Program-made: the position numbers and the translations under genes
NCBI RefSeq assembly: GCF_016900775.1
Contig: NZ_JACJKN010000017.1
Span: forward strand, 1 to 56,287
Source of the DNA: Olsenella uli
GTDB taxonomy: Bacteria; Actinomycetota; Coriobacteriia; Coriobacteriales; Atopobiaceae
Length of the DNA: 56,287 nt
Reading direction: 5' to 3'
Shown: positions 7,977 to 17,799 of the stretch, in pieces
Position numbering within the stretch: position 1 is the first letter of the stretch
How the letters are laid out: every line of letters begins with the position of its first letter
The notes under the pieces: model-generated
Told to the model about the DNA's origin: nothing
The model's input: the letters and a program-made list of their open reading frames with translations, nothing else
Databases searched by the model: none

Positions 7977-9412
7977 GAGGCAAGCACCCCTTTCACGAAG
8001 CGGTCGAGGCCGGCGGCGCGGCTCGCCTTCACGAGCACGAGGTCGCCCTCGGCAAGGACGGGGCCGATGACGCGCAGGGCGTCCTCGACCGTGGCGAGGC
8101 GCTCCACGGCGTCCTCGGAGAGGCCCATCGTGCGGGCGGCCTCGGCCATCTCGTCGGCGAGCGCGCCGCCGACGAGCACGAGCAGGTCGACCCCCCTGGC
8201 GGCCGCGTAGGCGCCCACGTAGCCGTGCAGGCGCGCGGCCTCGTCGCCGAGCTCGCCCATCTCGCCGAGCACGGCGATGCGCCGGCCCGCGCACGCCATA
8301 CTCGAGAGCACGTCGAGCGAGGAGGCCATCGAGGCGGGCGCGGCGTTGTAGGAGTCGTCGATCAGGCGGGCGCCCGAGGGGGCGCGGACGACGTCGAGGC
8401 GCATGCTCGTGGGCTCCATGCGGCAGATGGCGTCCACCGCGGCGTCGCGGTCGAGGCCCGCGCGCCACAGCAGCGCGAGCGCGAGCAGGAAGTCGTCGAC
8501 GAGCCTGGCGCCCGGCAGGGAGAGCGCCACCTCGCGCGACCAGCCGTCGGCGCACGCCGCGGTGAAGCGGGCGCGGCCGGCGTCGTCGAGCGAGACGCCT
8601 GCGGCGCGCACGAGGTCGCCCTCGCCCGACCCCACGGTCATGACGTCCACGCCCGCGGGGCGGGCGAAGCCGTCGGCGATGAAGGGCGTGAAGTCGCCCG
8701 AGCTCGCGAGCGCGAGCGCGGGGCCCACCCCCTCGTGGGCGCGCATGCCGGAGACGACCTCGGCCTTGGCGCGGGCGATGTTCTCCCGGCTGCCGAGGAT
8801 GCCGATGTGGCTCGTCCCCACGTTAGTGATCGCGGCGAGCGCCGGGCGGCACGCGGCGGAGAGCCGCTCGATCTCGTGCGGGTGGTTCATGCCGAGCTCC
8901 AGGACCACGACCTCGGCGTCCTCCGGCGCGGCGAGGACCGTGAGCGGCAGGCCGATGAGGCTGTTGAGGTTGCCGCGCGTGGCGTGGGTGCGGCGCTGCG
9001 CGGCGGCGCCGGCGGCGAGCATCTCCTTCGTGGTGGTCTTGCCCACCGAGCCCGTGACGGCCAGGACGAGCCAGCCGGGGTGGAGCTCGCGCCACGCGGC
9101 GGCCAGGCGCAGGAGGAACTCCTCGCCGTCGTCGCCCGCCGCGCGCAGGACGGCGCAGCCGGCGGCGCGGGCCGCCTCGAGCGCCTCGGCCGGGGGCTCG
9201 GCGGTCGCCACGACCGCCGCGGCGCCCGCGCGGGCGGCGGCGGCGAGGTAGGCGTTGCCGTCGACGCGCTCCCCGGGGAAGGCGACGAACAGGCGCCCCT
9301 CCCCCGCCTCGCGCGAGTCGACGACGACCTCGCCCGCGACGTCGCGCGCGCCCTCGAGAAGGACGGCGGCGCCGGTCGCCCGGGCGATGTCGGAGACGGT
9401 CATGCGTAGCAT
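7973..9412 (-). CDS. murF: UDP-MurNAc-tripeptide--D-Ala-D-Ala ligase MurF
   Basis: MurF adds D-alanyl-D-alanine to complete the UDP-MurNAc-pentapeptide. The 479-residue protein carries an N-terminal Mur_ligase domain (VVDSREAGEGRLFVAFPGE), P-loop GSVGKTTTK at about 121-129, GNLNSLIGLPLT, ELGMNHPHEI, and DDSYNAAPASM, the typical MurF C-terminal motif. The start at 9412 has AAGGGAG five bases upstream; an ATG three codons inside is also possible. It follows ftsI after 43 bases and overlaps mraY. Confidence 0.96.
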   Translation of the reverse strand: MLRMTVSDIARATGAAVLLEGARDVAGEVVVDSREAGEGRLFVAFPGERVDGNAYLAAAARAGAAAVVATAEPPAEALEAARAAGCAVLRAAGDDGEEFLLRLAAAWRELHPGWLVLAVTGSVGKTTTKEMLAAGAAAQRRTHATRGNLNSLIGLPLTVLAAPEDAEVVVLELGMNHPHEIERLSAACRPALAAITNVGTSHIGILGSRENIARAKAEVVSGMRAHEGVGPALALASSGDFTPFIADGFARPAGVDVMTVGSGEGDLVRAAGVSLDDAGRARFTAACADGWSREVALSLPGARLVDDFLLALALLWRAGLDRDAAVDAICRMEPTSMRLDVVRAPSGARLIDDSYNAAPASMASSLDVLSSMACAGRRIAVLGEMGELGDEAARLHGYVGAYAAARGVDLLVLVGGALADEMAEAARTMGLSEDAVERLATVEDALRVIGPVLAEGDLVLVKASRAAGLDRFVKGVLAS

Positions 9413-9455
9413 CTGCACTCCCTTGCGTACGTTCGGGGCGGCCCCCGCCACCATT

Positions 9456-11240
9456 CTACGAGACGGGGGCGATCCCCATGATCTGGACGGTCTGCTCCAT
9501 CACGTCCCGAAAGACGTGGGCCGAGGTCTCGGCGGCGAGGTACGGAAGGCCGTTCAGGCCCACGTAGACGAGGGCCTCGGGGTCGGCCGCGTTGACGAAG
9601 CCGCACAGCGACGCCACGAACTTTCCCTCCTCGTAGCCGCCCGACTCCCCCGCCTGCTCGCCGGTGCCGGTCTTGGCCGCGATGTCGTAGCCCTCGATCT
9701 GGGCGTTTTCGGCGGTGCCCTCGCGCACCACCGTGAGGAGCATGTCGGTCTCGGCCGCGGCGGTCTCGGCCGAGCAGACGGCCTCGCCCGCGGGCCACTC
9801 CACCTCCTCGTCGCCGCGCTCCACGAGGAAGTGCGGCGTGCACGGGACGCCCCCGTTGGCGATCGCGCCATACGCCCGCACGACCTGCACGAGCGGGACG
9901 GCCACGCCCTGGCCGAACGACATCGAGCCCAGGGTGGAGCCGTCGTACTCGCCGAGCGTCTTCACGATGCCCTCGACCTCGCCGGGAAAGTCGATCCCGG
10001 TCTTGTGGCCTATCCCCCAGCGGTCGACCCCCTCGGAGAACGCCTTGGCGCCGATGACCTCCTCGGCGAGAAGCGCCATCGCGGTGTTTGACGAGCGGCG
10101 CATCATCTCGCGCACGTCCATGTCCATCTGGTAGTCGCGCAGGTCGTCGTCGCGCACGGTGTCGGAGCCCACGGTGTAGGCGGGCGGGACCGAGTAGGTG
10201 GTGTCCGGCGAGAAGAGCCCGTCGTCGATGCCGATGGCGGTCGTGATGACCTTGAAGATGGAGCCGGGCTCGAAGGAGCTCGAGACGAGCTTGAGGTTGA
10301 GCGACGAGGGGTCCGTGAGGTTCGAGAAGTCCGGCAGCGGCGTCGAGCACGCCGCGAGCACCTCGCCGGTGCGCGGCTCGATGATCATCGCCGAGCCGGA
10401 GTCGGCCATGTAGTCCTTGACGCCCTGCGCGATGGCGGTCTCGCAGGCCTCCTGGAGGTCGATGTCGATCGAGAGCACGAGGTCCGTGCCGTCCCTGGCC
10501 TCCGTCACCTGGGAGGCGCCGCCCGCGATGGGCGTCCCGTAGAGGCCGGTCTCCACGAGCATCTCGCCGTCGGTGCCCGTGAGGACGTCGTCGTACTGCT
10601 GCTCGATGCCGGAGAGGCCCTGGCCGTCCACGCCCACGTAGCCGAGCACCTGCGCGCCCACGTTGCCGTAGGGGTAGACGCGCCTGGTGTCGGCGAGGTA
10701 GTAGACGCCCGCGAGGTCCTTCTCGGCGAGCTCGCCCTTGAGGGCGTCGGCCGTCTCCTGCTCGACCTGGCGCCTGAGGTAGACGAAGGTGGTGTCCTGG
10801 GTGAGCAGGTCCATGTAGTCCTGCTTGTCGCCGCCGAGGTGCGCCACGAGCGCCGCCGCCACGCCCGAGGGGTCCGACACCTCCTCGGGGTTTGCGTAGA
10901 CGGTGCTGCACTCCTCGCTCATGGCGAGCACGTTGCCGTTGCGGTCGTAGATGGTGCCGCGCTTGGCGTGGAGCGTGATGCGGTTGGTGCGCTGGCTCTC
11001 CGCGCGCGCGGCGTAGTCGCGGGCGGCGAAGACCTGGAGGAAGGCGAGGCGCGCCGCCACGGCGGCGAACAGCGCGAGGAGCGTGCGGCGCACGACGACG
11101 AAGCCGTGCGAGTCCCCGCCCGAGCCCGAGCCCCCCGGCCGGGACGCCCTCACGCGGTAACGCGCACGAGAGGCCTCGTCATACGAGGCCTCCGGATGGT
11201 TCCTCCGCCTGCGGCGGCTCTGTCGATCTCTGTCTCTCAC
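9456..11240 (-). CDS. ftsI: Class B penicillin-binding protein, septal transpeptidase FtsI
   Basis: This is the division-specific transpeptidase that cross-links septal peptidoglycan. The 594-residue product has an Arg-rich cytoplasmic N-terminus, one membrane anchor at about 48-72, a dimerisation domain, and a transpeptidase domain with SIFK (catalytic Ser about 327), SSN (about 383) and KTGTG (about 523). No PASTA repeats follow. The GTG start at 11240 lies 11 bases after ftsL with a weak ribosome site, so translation is probably coupled. Position between ftsL and murF supports FtsI over a general PBP2. Confidence 0.94.
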   Translation of the reverse strand: MRDRDRQSRRRRRNHPEASYDEASRARYRVRASRPGGSGSGGDSHGFVVVRRTLLALFAAVAARLAFLQVFAARDYAARAESQRTNRITLHAKRGTIYDRNGNVLAMSEECSTVYANPEEVSDPSGVAAALVAHLGGDKQDYMDLLTQDTTFVYLRRQVEQETADALKGELAEKDLAGVYYLADTRRVYPYGNVGAQVLGYVGVDGQGLSGIEQQYDDVLTGTDGEMLVETGLYGTPIAGGASQVTEARDGTDLVLSIDIDLQEACETAIAQGVKDYMADSGSAMIIEPRTGEVLAACSTPLPDFSNLTDPSSLNLKLVSSSFEPGSIFKVITTAIGIDDGLFSPDTTYSVPPAYTVGSDTVRDDDLRDYQMDMDVREMMRRSSNTAMALLAEEVIGAKAFSEGVDRWGIGHKTGIDFPGEVEGIVKTLGEYDGSTLGSMSFGQGVAVPLVQVVRAYGAIANGGVPCTPHFLVERGDEEVEWPAGEAVCSAETAAAETDMLLTVVREGTAENAQIEGYDIAAKTGTGEQAGESGGYEEGKFVASLCGFVNAADPEALVYVGLNGLPYLAAETSAHVFRDVMEQTVQIMGIAPVS

Positions 11241-11251
11241 GTCAAGACAGT

Positions 11252-11770
11252 CTAGTCCACGGCGGCGTTCCCGCCCGTGGCGTCAGTCGGCTGCGCAGCT
11301 TCCCCATCAGCGGGGGCCTCGCCGGCCTCCGGAGCGCCCTGCCCCTCGGCGCCGTCGCCGAGGTCGACCGTGAGGCGCTCGGAGGGGAGCGTCATGCCGT
11401 AGTTCTGGGTCGCGATGCGGCTGATGCGCGCGTTGCTCGAGAGGACCGAGCGCTCGACCCTCAGGTCGGTGGAGAGGGTCTGCGCGGACTCGATCTGCTC
11501 GGCGAGGGAGGCGTTCTGCTCGAGGACGGCGACGGTCGCCGAGGAGAGCACCACGCGCACGAGCCCGAGGGCGATCACGAGCGCCGCGACGGCGACGGCC
11601 GCGCGGACGCGGGCGACGAACTGGGGGCTCACGCCGCGGCGGGCGCGCGCGTCGAGCCCGCCGCCGGGGACGACCTCGAAGGAGCGGAGCGGCTCCTGCG
11701 AGGCCCGCTCGCGCCTTCTCGGCTCGGTCGCCGCGTCGTATGCGTATGCCTCAGATCCCTGGTACCTCAT
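11252..11770 (-). CDS. ftsL: FtsL-like septum formation protein
   Basis: This 172-residue bitopic protein has a basic N-terminus, one membrane helix at about 54-76, a short extracytoplasmic coiled coil (VLEQNASLAEQIESA onward), then an IATQNYGMTLPSE segment of the kind seen in FtsL/DivIC proteins. The last 35 residues are acidic and Ala/Gly-rich. FtsL proteins diverge strongly in sequence, so the call rests on topology plus position directly before ftsI. In the family it scaffolds FtsQ/FtsB and activates FtsW-FtsI. The 239-base leader before it contains the direct repeats at 11827-11892. Confidence 0.8.
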   Translation of the reverse strand: MRYQGSEAYAYDAATEPRRRERASQEPLRSFEVVPGGGLDARARRGVSPQFVARVRAAVAVAALVIALGLVRVVLSSATVAVLEQNASLAEQIESAQTLSTDLRVERSVLSSNARISRIATQNYGMTLPSERLTVDLGDGAEGQGAPEAGEAPADGEAAQPTDATGGNAAVD

Positions 11771-11826
11771 CGTCGTCCTTCTCGTGAGCGGCTGGTGCCG
11801 CGCCTTACGTTCATGGCAGGTACGCT

Positions 11827-11892
11827 GGGTACTTGAGGGTTAATTGAGACTATTCCTCGAGAGTTAGTTGAGCGACCTTAAGAGTTACTTGA
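11827..11892 (-). promoter_or_regulatory. Four direct repeats TCAANTAACYC upstream of ftsL
   Basis: On the minus strand TCAAGTAACTC, TCAACTAACTC, TCAATTAACCC and TCAAGTACCC occur in the same orientation (plus-strand starts 11882, 11861, 11837, 11827). They lie in an AT-richer island of the 239-base rsmH-ftsL gap, where dcw genes are normally tightly packed. A regulator-binding array or RNA leader element is plausible. No protein is known to match it from sequence alone. Confidence 0.55.
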
Positions 11893-12009
11893 TTGTGAGT
11901 TGATAGTTCGTTGATGGTTCGAAGGTGGTGCGTTTATGCTGCGTTCTGATGCGGTTGTGCTACGTCTCTCGGTAGACGGCTCGCGCCGGCTACGTCGCTC
12001 TGGAGGCCC

Positions 12010-12981
12010 TCAGCCGGAGGCGTCGAGCTTGACCGCCACGCGCATGAGGGCGCTGCGCGACCGTGGGTTGGCCGCGACCTCCTCGTCGGTGGCGACGAGG
12101 GGCCTTCTCGTCCTGACGTCGACTATCGGCACGTGACCGCACACGCACACCGGGAGGTCCGGCGGGCAGGTGCACCCCTGGGAGAGCTCGGAGAAGACGT
12201 GCTTCACGATGCGGTCCTCAAGCGAGTGGTAGGAGATGACGCAGATCCTACCGCCCGGGTTCGCCCAGCGCGCCGCCGCCCTGAGGCCGCGGTCGAGGAC
12301 GTCGAGCTCGTGGTTCACCTCGATGCGCAGGGCCTGGAAGGTCTTGCGCGCCGGGTGGCCGCCGTGCCTGCGCGCCGCCGCGGGTATCGCCTCCTTGACG
12401 ATCTCCACGAGCTGGAGGGTCGTCTCGACGGGCGCCTTGGCGCGGCGCTCGACGATGCGACGGGCGATGCGGGACGCAAAGCGCTCGTCACCGTAGACGC
12501 GAAGGATTCGGGTGAGGTCAGCTTCGTTGTAGGTGTTGACGACCTCGGCTGCGGTTATGGTGTGGTTCCCCGAATTCATGCGCATGTCGAGCGGGGCGTC
12601 CTCGTGGTACGAGAAGCCCCTCTCCGGGATGTCGAGCTGCGGCGACGAGACGCCGAGGTCGAAGAGGAAGCAGTCCACCCCGGGGACCTCCGCCTCGACG
12701 AGCAGATCGTCGAGGTCGCCGAAGTTCCCCTTGAGCAGGCGCACGCTCGCCTCCGGGACCTCGCGCGCGAGGCGCTCCGACGCCGCCGTCAGGGCCATGT
12801 CGTCCTGGTCGATCCCCAGGGAGAGGCCATCAGGGGCGACGCGCCTCGCAAGCTCCACCGAATGCCCGGCCCCGCCGAGGGTGCAGTCGCAGACCACCTC
12901 TCCCGGCCTCGGGTCGAGCTCGGCGAGGACCTCGTCGAGCATCACGGGTACGTGCCGATATTCTCCTGTCAAGACCCTCAC
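12010..12981 (-). CDS. rsmH: 16S rRNA (cytosine1402-N4)-methyltransferase RsmH
   Basis: RsmH (MraW) is the SAM-dependent enzyme that methylates N4 of C1402 in the 16S rRNA decoding centre. The 323-residue protein begins HVPVMLDEVL, has the SAM-binding DCTLGGAGHS, FDLGVSSPQLD, the RMN segment, ARKTFQALRIEVN and ISYHSLEDRIVK, all hallmarks of the family. A Cys-rich CTCPPDLPVCVCG segment lies near the C-terminus. The GTG at 12981 is the most upstream start, but a TTG three codons inside (12972), about eight bases after AGGGGG, is better placed and gives a more typical N-terminus. Confidence 0.96.
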   Translation of the reverse strand: MRVLTGEYRHVPVMLDEVLAELDPRPGEVVCDCTLGGAGHSVELARRVAPDGLSLGIDQDDMALTAASERLAREVPEASVRLLKGNFGDLDDLLVEAEVPGVDCFLFDLGVSSPQLDIPERGFSYHEDAPLDMRMNSGNHTITAAEVVNTYNEADLTRILRVYGDERFASRIARRIVERRAKAPVETTLQLVEIVKEAIPAAARRHGGHPARKTFQALRIEVNHELDVLDRGLRAAARWANPGGRICVISYHSLEDRIVKHVFSELSQGCTCPPDLPVCVCGHVPIVDVRTRRPLVATDEEVAANPRSRSALMRVAVKLDASG

Positions 12982-12984
12982 CCC

Positions 12985-13443
12985 CTAGTCGTGGAAGAGA
13001 AGCGCGTCGAGGTCGTCCTCGAGGCTCTCCTGCGTCGCGTTCCACTTCTCGGTGTTCCAGACCTCGAAGTGGTCCCCGGCGCCCACCACCGTGACGGCAT
13101 CGGTGAGGCCGAGCTTCTCGCGCGTGCCGGACTTGGCCGCGTCGAGCCTGCCGAGGGCCACGCGACCGGCGGAGTCGATGTCGACCTCCACGGCACGCGC
13201 CCACAGCCCCGTCCTCAGGCGAACGTCATCGCGGCTGCGGGGATCGAAGTGGTGGTCGCCGTACTCGAAGAGCCCGTCGACGTACGCCTCGAACCCCTCA
13301 GGGGTGAAGCCGTTCACGCAACCGTTGAGCGGGACGAGGTATATCGTCTTCCTGTCGCCATCCACGAGCTGCTTGCGGAAGACGGCCGGCAGGGTGACGC
13401 GCGCCTTGGCATCCACGGACATCGGATACGACCCGGCGAGCAT
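12985..13443 (-). CDS. mraZ: Transcriptional regulator MraZ
   Basis: This 152-residue protein has two SpoVT/AbrB-type DNA-binding halves, each with the D-x-K/A-GRV-like core (SVDAKARVTLP and DIDSAGRVALG). MraZ forms ring oligomers and in other bacteria represses its own dcw operon by binding TGGG-type repeats upstream. It is the first gene of the cluster here, consistent with autoregulation. The ATG at 13443 has AGGGAGG five bases upstream. It abuts rsmH with only a few bases between. Confidence 0.95.
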   Translation of the reverse strand: MLAGSYPMSVDAKARVTLPAVFRKQLVDGDRKTIYLVPLNGCVNGFTPEGFEAYVDGLFEYGDHHFDPRSRDDVRLRTGLWARAVEVDIDSAGRVALGRLDAAKSGTREKLGLTDAVTVVGAGDHFEVWNTEKWNATQESLEDDLDALLFHD

Positions 13444-13493
13444 GTCACCCTCCCTTCGAGACGAGAAGCCTGCCCCGAACGGAGCGTGGGAAC

Positions 13494-13518
13494 ACTATAC
13501 GCCATCCACCCCACTTTG
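13494..13518 (-). promoter_or_regulatory. Candidate mraZ/dcw promoter and MraZ box
   Basis: On the minus strand a TATAGT -10 hexamer (13499-13494) lies about 50 bases before the mraZ start. Just upstream is GTGGGGTGGATGG, and TTCCCA, an inverted TGGGA, lies just downstream. MraZ boxes in other bacteria are GTGGGN repeats over the promoter, so these degenerate copies are candidate operators. No good -35 was found. Confidence 0.4.
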
Positions 13519-13520
13519 CG

Positions 13521-13856
13521 ACACTAGAAAACACAACGGCACACACCTCCGGTTGAATCCACCCTGCGGGCAGCCCACGCCGACACCGCGGAGCCCAAGA
13601 TGTGGTGCAGCAGGCCCGCCCCGACCACAAGCGGGGCCGTGCCTGTTCGCCTTTGGGGGAAACATAATGTGTGGGCGCCGTGAAGGCGCAGCTCAGCGGC
13701 GCAGCGGCGCGTTCTTCTCGGCAAATGCGCAGTTCGCAGGCGGTGTGGAGCCATCCCATACGCGGTGGGGCGCCGTCCCACGCCCGCCCAGCAAAAAAGA
13801 GAGTAGCGCCCAGGGGGGCCAGGCCGCACCGCGCGACGAGCGCGCGTCAGCGCAGG
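13521..13856. other. Gene-free stretch upstream of mraZ
   Basis: No convincing reading frame or known RNA was recognised. It contains one variant of the dispersed 12-mer (GTTCTTCTCGGC, 13711-13722), an A-run (AAAAAA) near 13793, and several short GC-rich self-complementary pieces. A small structured RNA cannot be excluded. Confidence 0.5.
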
Positions 13857-13930
13857 CCCCGGCCCGCCGTCCTTCTCGCCCCGCGACTTTTACGCAGCGA
13901 GGAGCGGGCGAGAAGGGCGGCGGGCCGGGG
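13857..13930. repeat. 25-bp inverted repeat 3' of xerD built on TTCTCGCC motif
   Basis: The left arm 13857-13881 begins CCCCGGCCCGCCG and ends CCTTCTCGCCC. The right arm 13906-13930 is its reverse complement with one mismatch. The loop is 24 bases. The arms contain the dispersed 12-mer. It lies 15 bases beyond the xerD stop, so it could cap or terminate the pyrG-xerD transcript, though no U-run follows on the minus strand. Confidence 0.85.
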
Positions 13931-13944
13931 CCGGTCGGCTGGGC

Positions 13945-14841
13945 CTACTCCCGCGCGCGGGGGTGCGCGGCGAGGTACACGCGCCTGATGTGGGAACGGT
14001 CGACGTGGGTGTAGAGCTGCGTGGTGGCGATGTTGGCGTGCCCGAGGAGCTCCTGCACGGCGCGCAGGTCGGCGCCGCCCTCGAGCAGGTGCGTGGCGTA
14101 GCTGTGTCGCAGGGTGTGGGGGTGCAGGCCCTCGATGCCCACCACGCGCCCGTAGCGCTCCACGATTGCATGGACCGACTGGCGCGAGAGGCGCCCGCCG
14201 CGCACGTTGAGGAAGACCGCCTGCGTGGGGCGGCGCCCCGCGAGCGCGCAGCGCCCCTGCCCGAGATAGGCCGCAAGGGCCGCGGCGGCCGTCCCCATGA
14301 CGGGGACCACCCGCTCCTTCTCCCCCTTGCCGCGGACGCGCAGCAGCCCCTCGTCGAGGGCGACGGCGCGCAGGTCGAGCCCGCAGAGCTCGCTCGCGCG
14401 CAGGCCGCAGCCGTAGAGGGTCTCCAGGATGGCGCGGTCGCGCAGGCCGGCGGGCGTCCGGGGGAAGGGCTGGTCGAGCAGGCGGGCGGCCGCCTCGACC
14501 GAGATTACGTCCGGCAGGCGGGCGGGCTTTGCGGGCAGTGGGAGGTCGGCCGTGGGGAAGGCCGAGCAGATGTCGTCGGCCACCATGAAGCGGTGGAGTC
14601 CCTTGATCGCGGAGACGGCCCGCTCCACCGAAGACGGCGCCAGGCCCACGTCCACGAGCGCGCCCACGTGCTCCTCGACGAGCTGGCGCGTCACGGCCTC
14701 GGGGTCGGTGACGCCGCGCTCGGCGAGCCAGGCCACGTAGCGGGCGAGGTCGCGGCCGTAGGAGGCGATGGTGTTCTCGGAGCTGCCCCGCTCGACGGCG
14801 AGGTAGCCGAGGTACTCCTCGAGGGCGCGGGAGAGGTCCAC
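13945..14841 (-). CDS. xerD: Tyrosine recombinase XerC/XerD
   Basis: This site-specific recombinase resolves chromosome dimers at dif. The 298-residue protein has an N-terminal SAM-like core-binding domain (LEEYLGYLAVERGSSENTI) and a C-terminal catalytic domain with GLRASEL (catalytic Arg), HPHTLRHSYATHLL (His-x-x-Arg), LGHANIATTQLYTHV (His and nucleophilic Tyr). The GTG start has GGAGGAG just upstream and lies 20 bases after pyrG, so it is co-transcribed with a housekeeping gene. That and its ordinary length argue against a phage integrase. XerD or the single Xer of the genome cannot be told apart here. Confidence 0.9.
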   Translation of the reverse strand: MDLSRALEEYLGYLAVERGSSENTIASYGRDLARYVAWLAERGVTDPEAVTRQLVEEHVGALVDVGLAPSSVERAVSAIKGLHRFMVADDICSAFPTADLPLPAKPARLPDVISVEAAARLLDQPFPRTPAGLRDRAILETLYGCGLRASELCGLDLRAVALDEGLLRVRGKGEKERVVPVMGTAAAALAAYLGQGRCALAGRRPTQAVFLNVRGGRLSRQSVHAIVERYGRVVGIEGLHPHTLRHSYATHLLEGGADLRAVQELLGHANIATTQLYTHVDRSHIRRVYLAAHPRARE

Positions 14842-14861
14842 GGCTCCTCCGTCCGCTCGTC

Positions 14862-16670
<1,809 letters not shown>

Positions 16671-17585
16671 CTAGAGGTAGCGCCTCCAGTCGTCCTCGCC
16701 CTCGTCCTCGGCGGGCTGCGCCGCGCGGGCGCGGGCGGCCTCGGCGGCGCGCTCGGCGCGGGTGCGGTACGGCGCGGGATTGGGCTCGGGGAAGGTGGCG
16801 AGCGCGTGCTCGAAGACCTCGAGGTTCTCGTCCGCGCGCCCGCGCGGGATCGCGAAGGTCACCTCGGAGGCGGCGTGCGTCCCACCCGCGAGCTCCGCGC
16901 GGAAGGCCTCCGCCACGGAGGCCGCGTCCCAGCCAAAGACGCCGCAGCCGAAGGCGCCCAGGACGAGCTTGTCGTGCCCGAGGTCGTCCGCGACGGCCAT
17001 CACCAGGCGGACGCGGTCGCGCAGGGCCGAGAGCAGGGCCTCGTCCCCCACGCGGTACTCCTCGCGGGCGCGGCGGGCGTTGGGCGCGGCGGCCACGATG
17101 ACGTCGGCGTAGGAGTGGAAGCCGTCGCGCTCGAAGCGCACGCGCGGCACCACGAGCGCGCGGTTGCGGTAGAGGTCGCAGTTGATGTTGCGCCGGCGGT
17201 TCTCCGCATACCAGGCGCGCTTCTCGGCGAGCACGTTGTAGAGGAAGCTCTCGGCGCAGAGGGACTCCTCCTGCGCCATGGTGCCCCTGTCGTAGCCGCC
17301 TCCGGGGTAGGTGAAGGAGGCGAAGTCAAGGACGGCCAGGTCGCAGGCGGAGGCGAGGCCGCGCCCGCGCGCGAGGACGGCGGCGACGGAATCCTCGTCG
17401 ACCACGCTCACGGAGGGCACGCGACCCTCGACCGCCGGGCGCGGGGCGCCGTCGTAGGCGCGCGTGTCGGCGACGGCGCGGGCTATCTCGGACGCGAAGC
17501 GCCGTGCCATCTCGCTCGTGTGGCGCTTCGCCTCGGCCGCGCGGCCGCCCCCGCGGGCGTCGCGCCGAGCGTTCTTCTCGGCCAT
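16671..17585 (-). CDS. TIGR02452-type PARG/macro-domain ADP-ribose hydrolase
   Basis: This 304-residue protein matches the microbial PARG-like group. It has an N-terminal helical region, then FASFTYPGGGYDRGTMAQEES, in which GGG (95-97) and QEE (105-107) form the GGG-x(6-8)-QEE catalytic signature of bacterial poly(ADP-ribose) glycohydrolases. The macro fold ends with VLGAFGCGVFGWD, a phosphate-loop type motif. Enzymes with this signature remove ADP-ribose from proteins or cleave ADP-ribose polymers; the substrate here is unknown. The ATG at 17585 follows AGGAG. Dispersed palindromes lie at both ends of the gene and no ADP-ribosyltransferase is adjacent. Confidence 0.85.
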   Translation of the reverse strand: MAEKNARRDARGGGRAAEAKRHTSEMARRFASEIARAVADTRAYDGAPRPAVEGRVPSVSVVDEDSVAAVLARGRGLASACDLAVLDFASFTYPGGGYDRGTMAQEESLCAESFLYNVLAEKRAWYAENRRRNINCDLYRNRALVVPRVRFERDGFHSYADVIVAAAPNARRAREEYRVGDEALLSALRDRVRLVMAVADDLGHDKLVLGAFGCGVFGWDAASVAEAFRAELAGGTHAASEVTFAIPRGRADENLEVFEHALATFPEPNPAPYRTRAERAAEAARARAAQPAEDEGEDDWRRYL

Positions 17586-17700
17586 GGGTGCTCCTATCGT
17601 CGAACCGTCGTCGAGCACCCGTCATTCTGCCACAACGCGGCGCGGACGGCGAAGGGGCGGCGCAGAGTTTGGCGACGCGTTACAGAGCGCCCGCGGGCCG

Positions 17701-17799
17701 TGATGACAGAGGTGTCAGGGTCAACTGTTGATGACAAAGGTGTCAGGGTCAACTGTTGTGAAAGGTTCATGACAGTTGACCCTGACACCTTTGTCATCA
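17701..17799. repeat. TGACAAAGGTGTCAGGGTCAACTG direct plus inverted repeat
   Basis: Two overlapping direct copies (17701-17730 and 17729-17758, one base different) of a 30-base unit beginning TGATGACARAGGTGTCAGG are followed by a perfect 28-base inverted copy (17772-17799). Copy two and the inverted copy form a 28-bp stem with a 15-base loop. The right arm ends inside the recN stop codon. It may act as a transcript end or RNA stabiliser and belongs to the same family as 16640 and 48215. Confidence 0.92.

Noticed and set aside
13521-13856. Known structured RNA such as SRP RNA, RNase P RNA or 6S RNA upstream of mraZ
   Set aside because: Several stems are possible, but the conserved core sequences of these RNAs were not recognised on either strand.
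13945-14841. Phage or element integrase
   Set aside because: It is co-directional with and 20 bases from pyrG, has normal Xer length and motifs, and shows no att sites, excisionase or cargo nearby.
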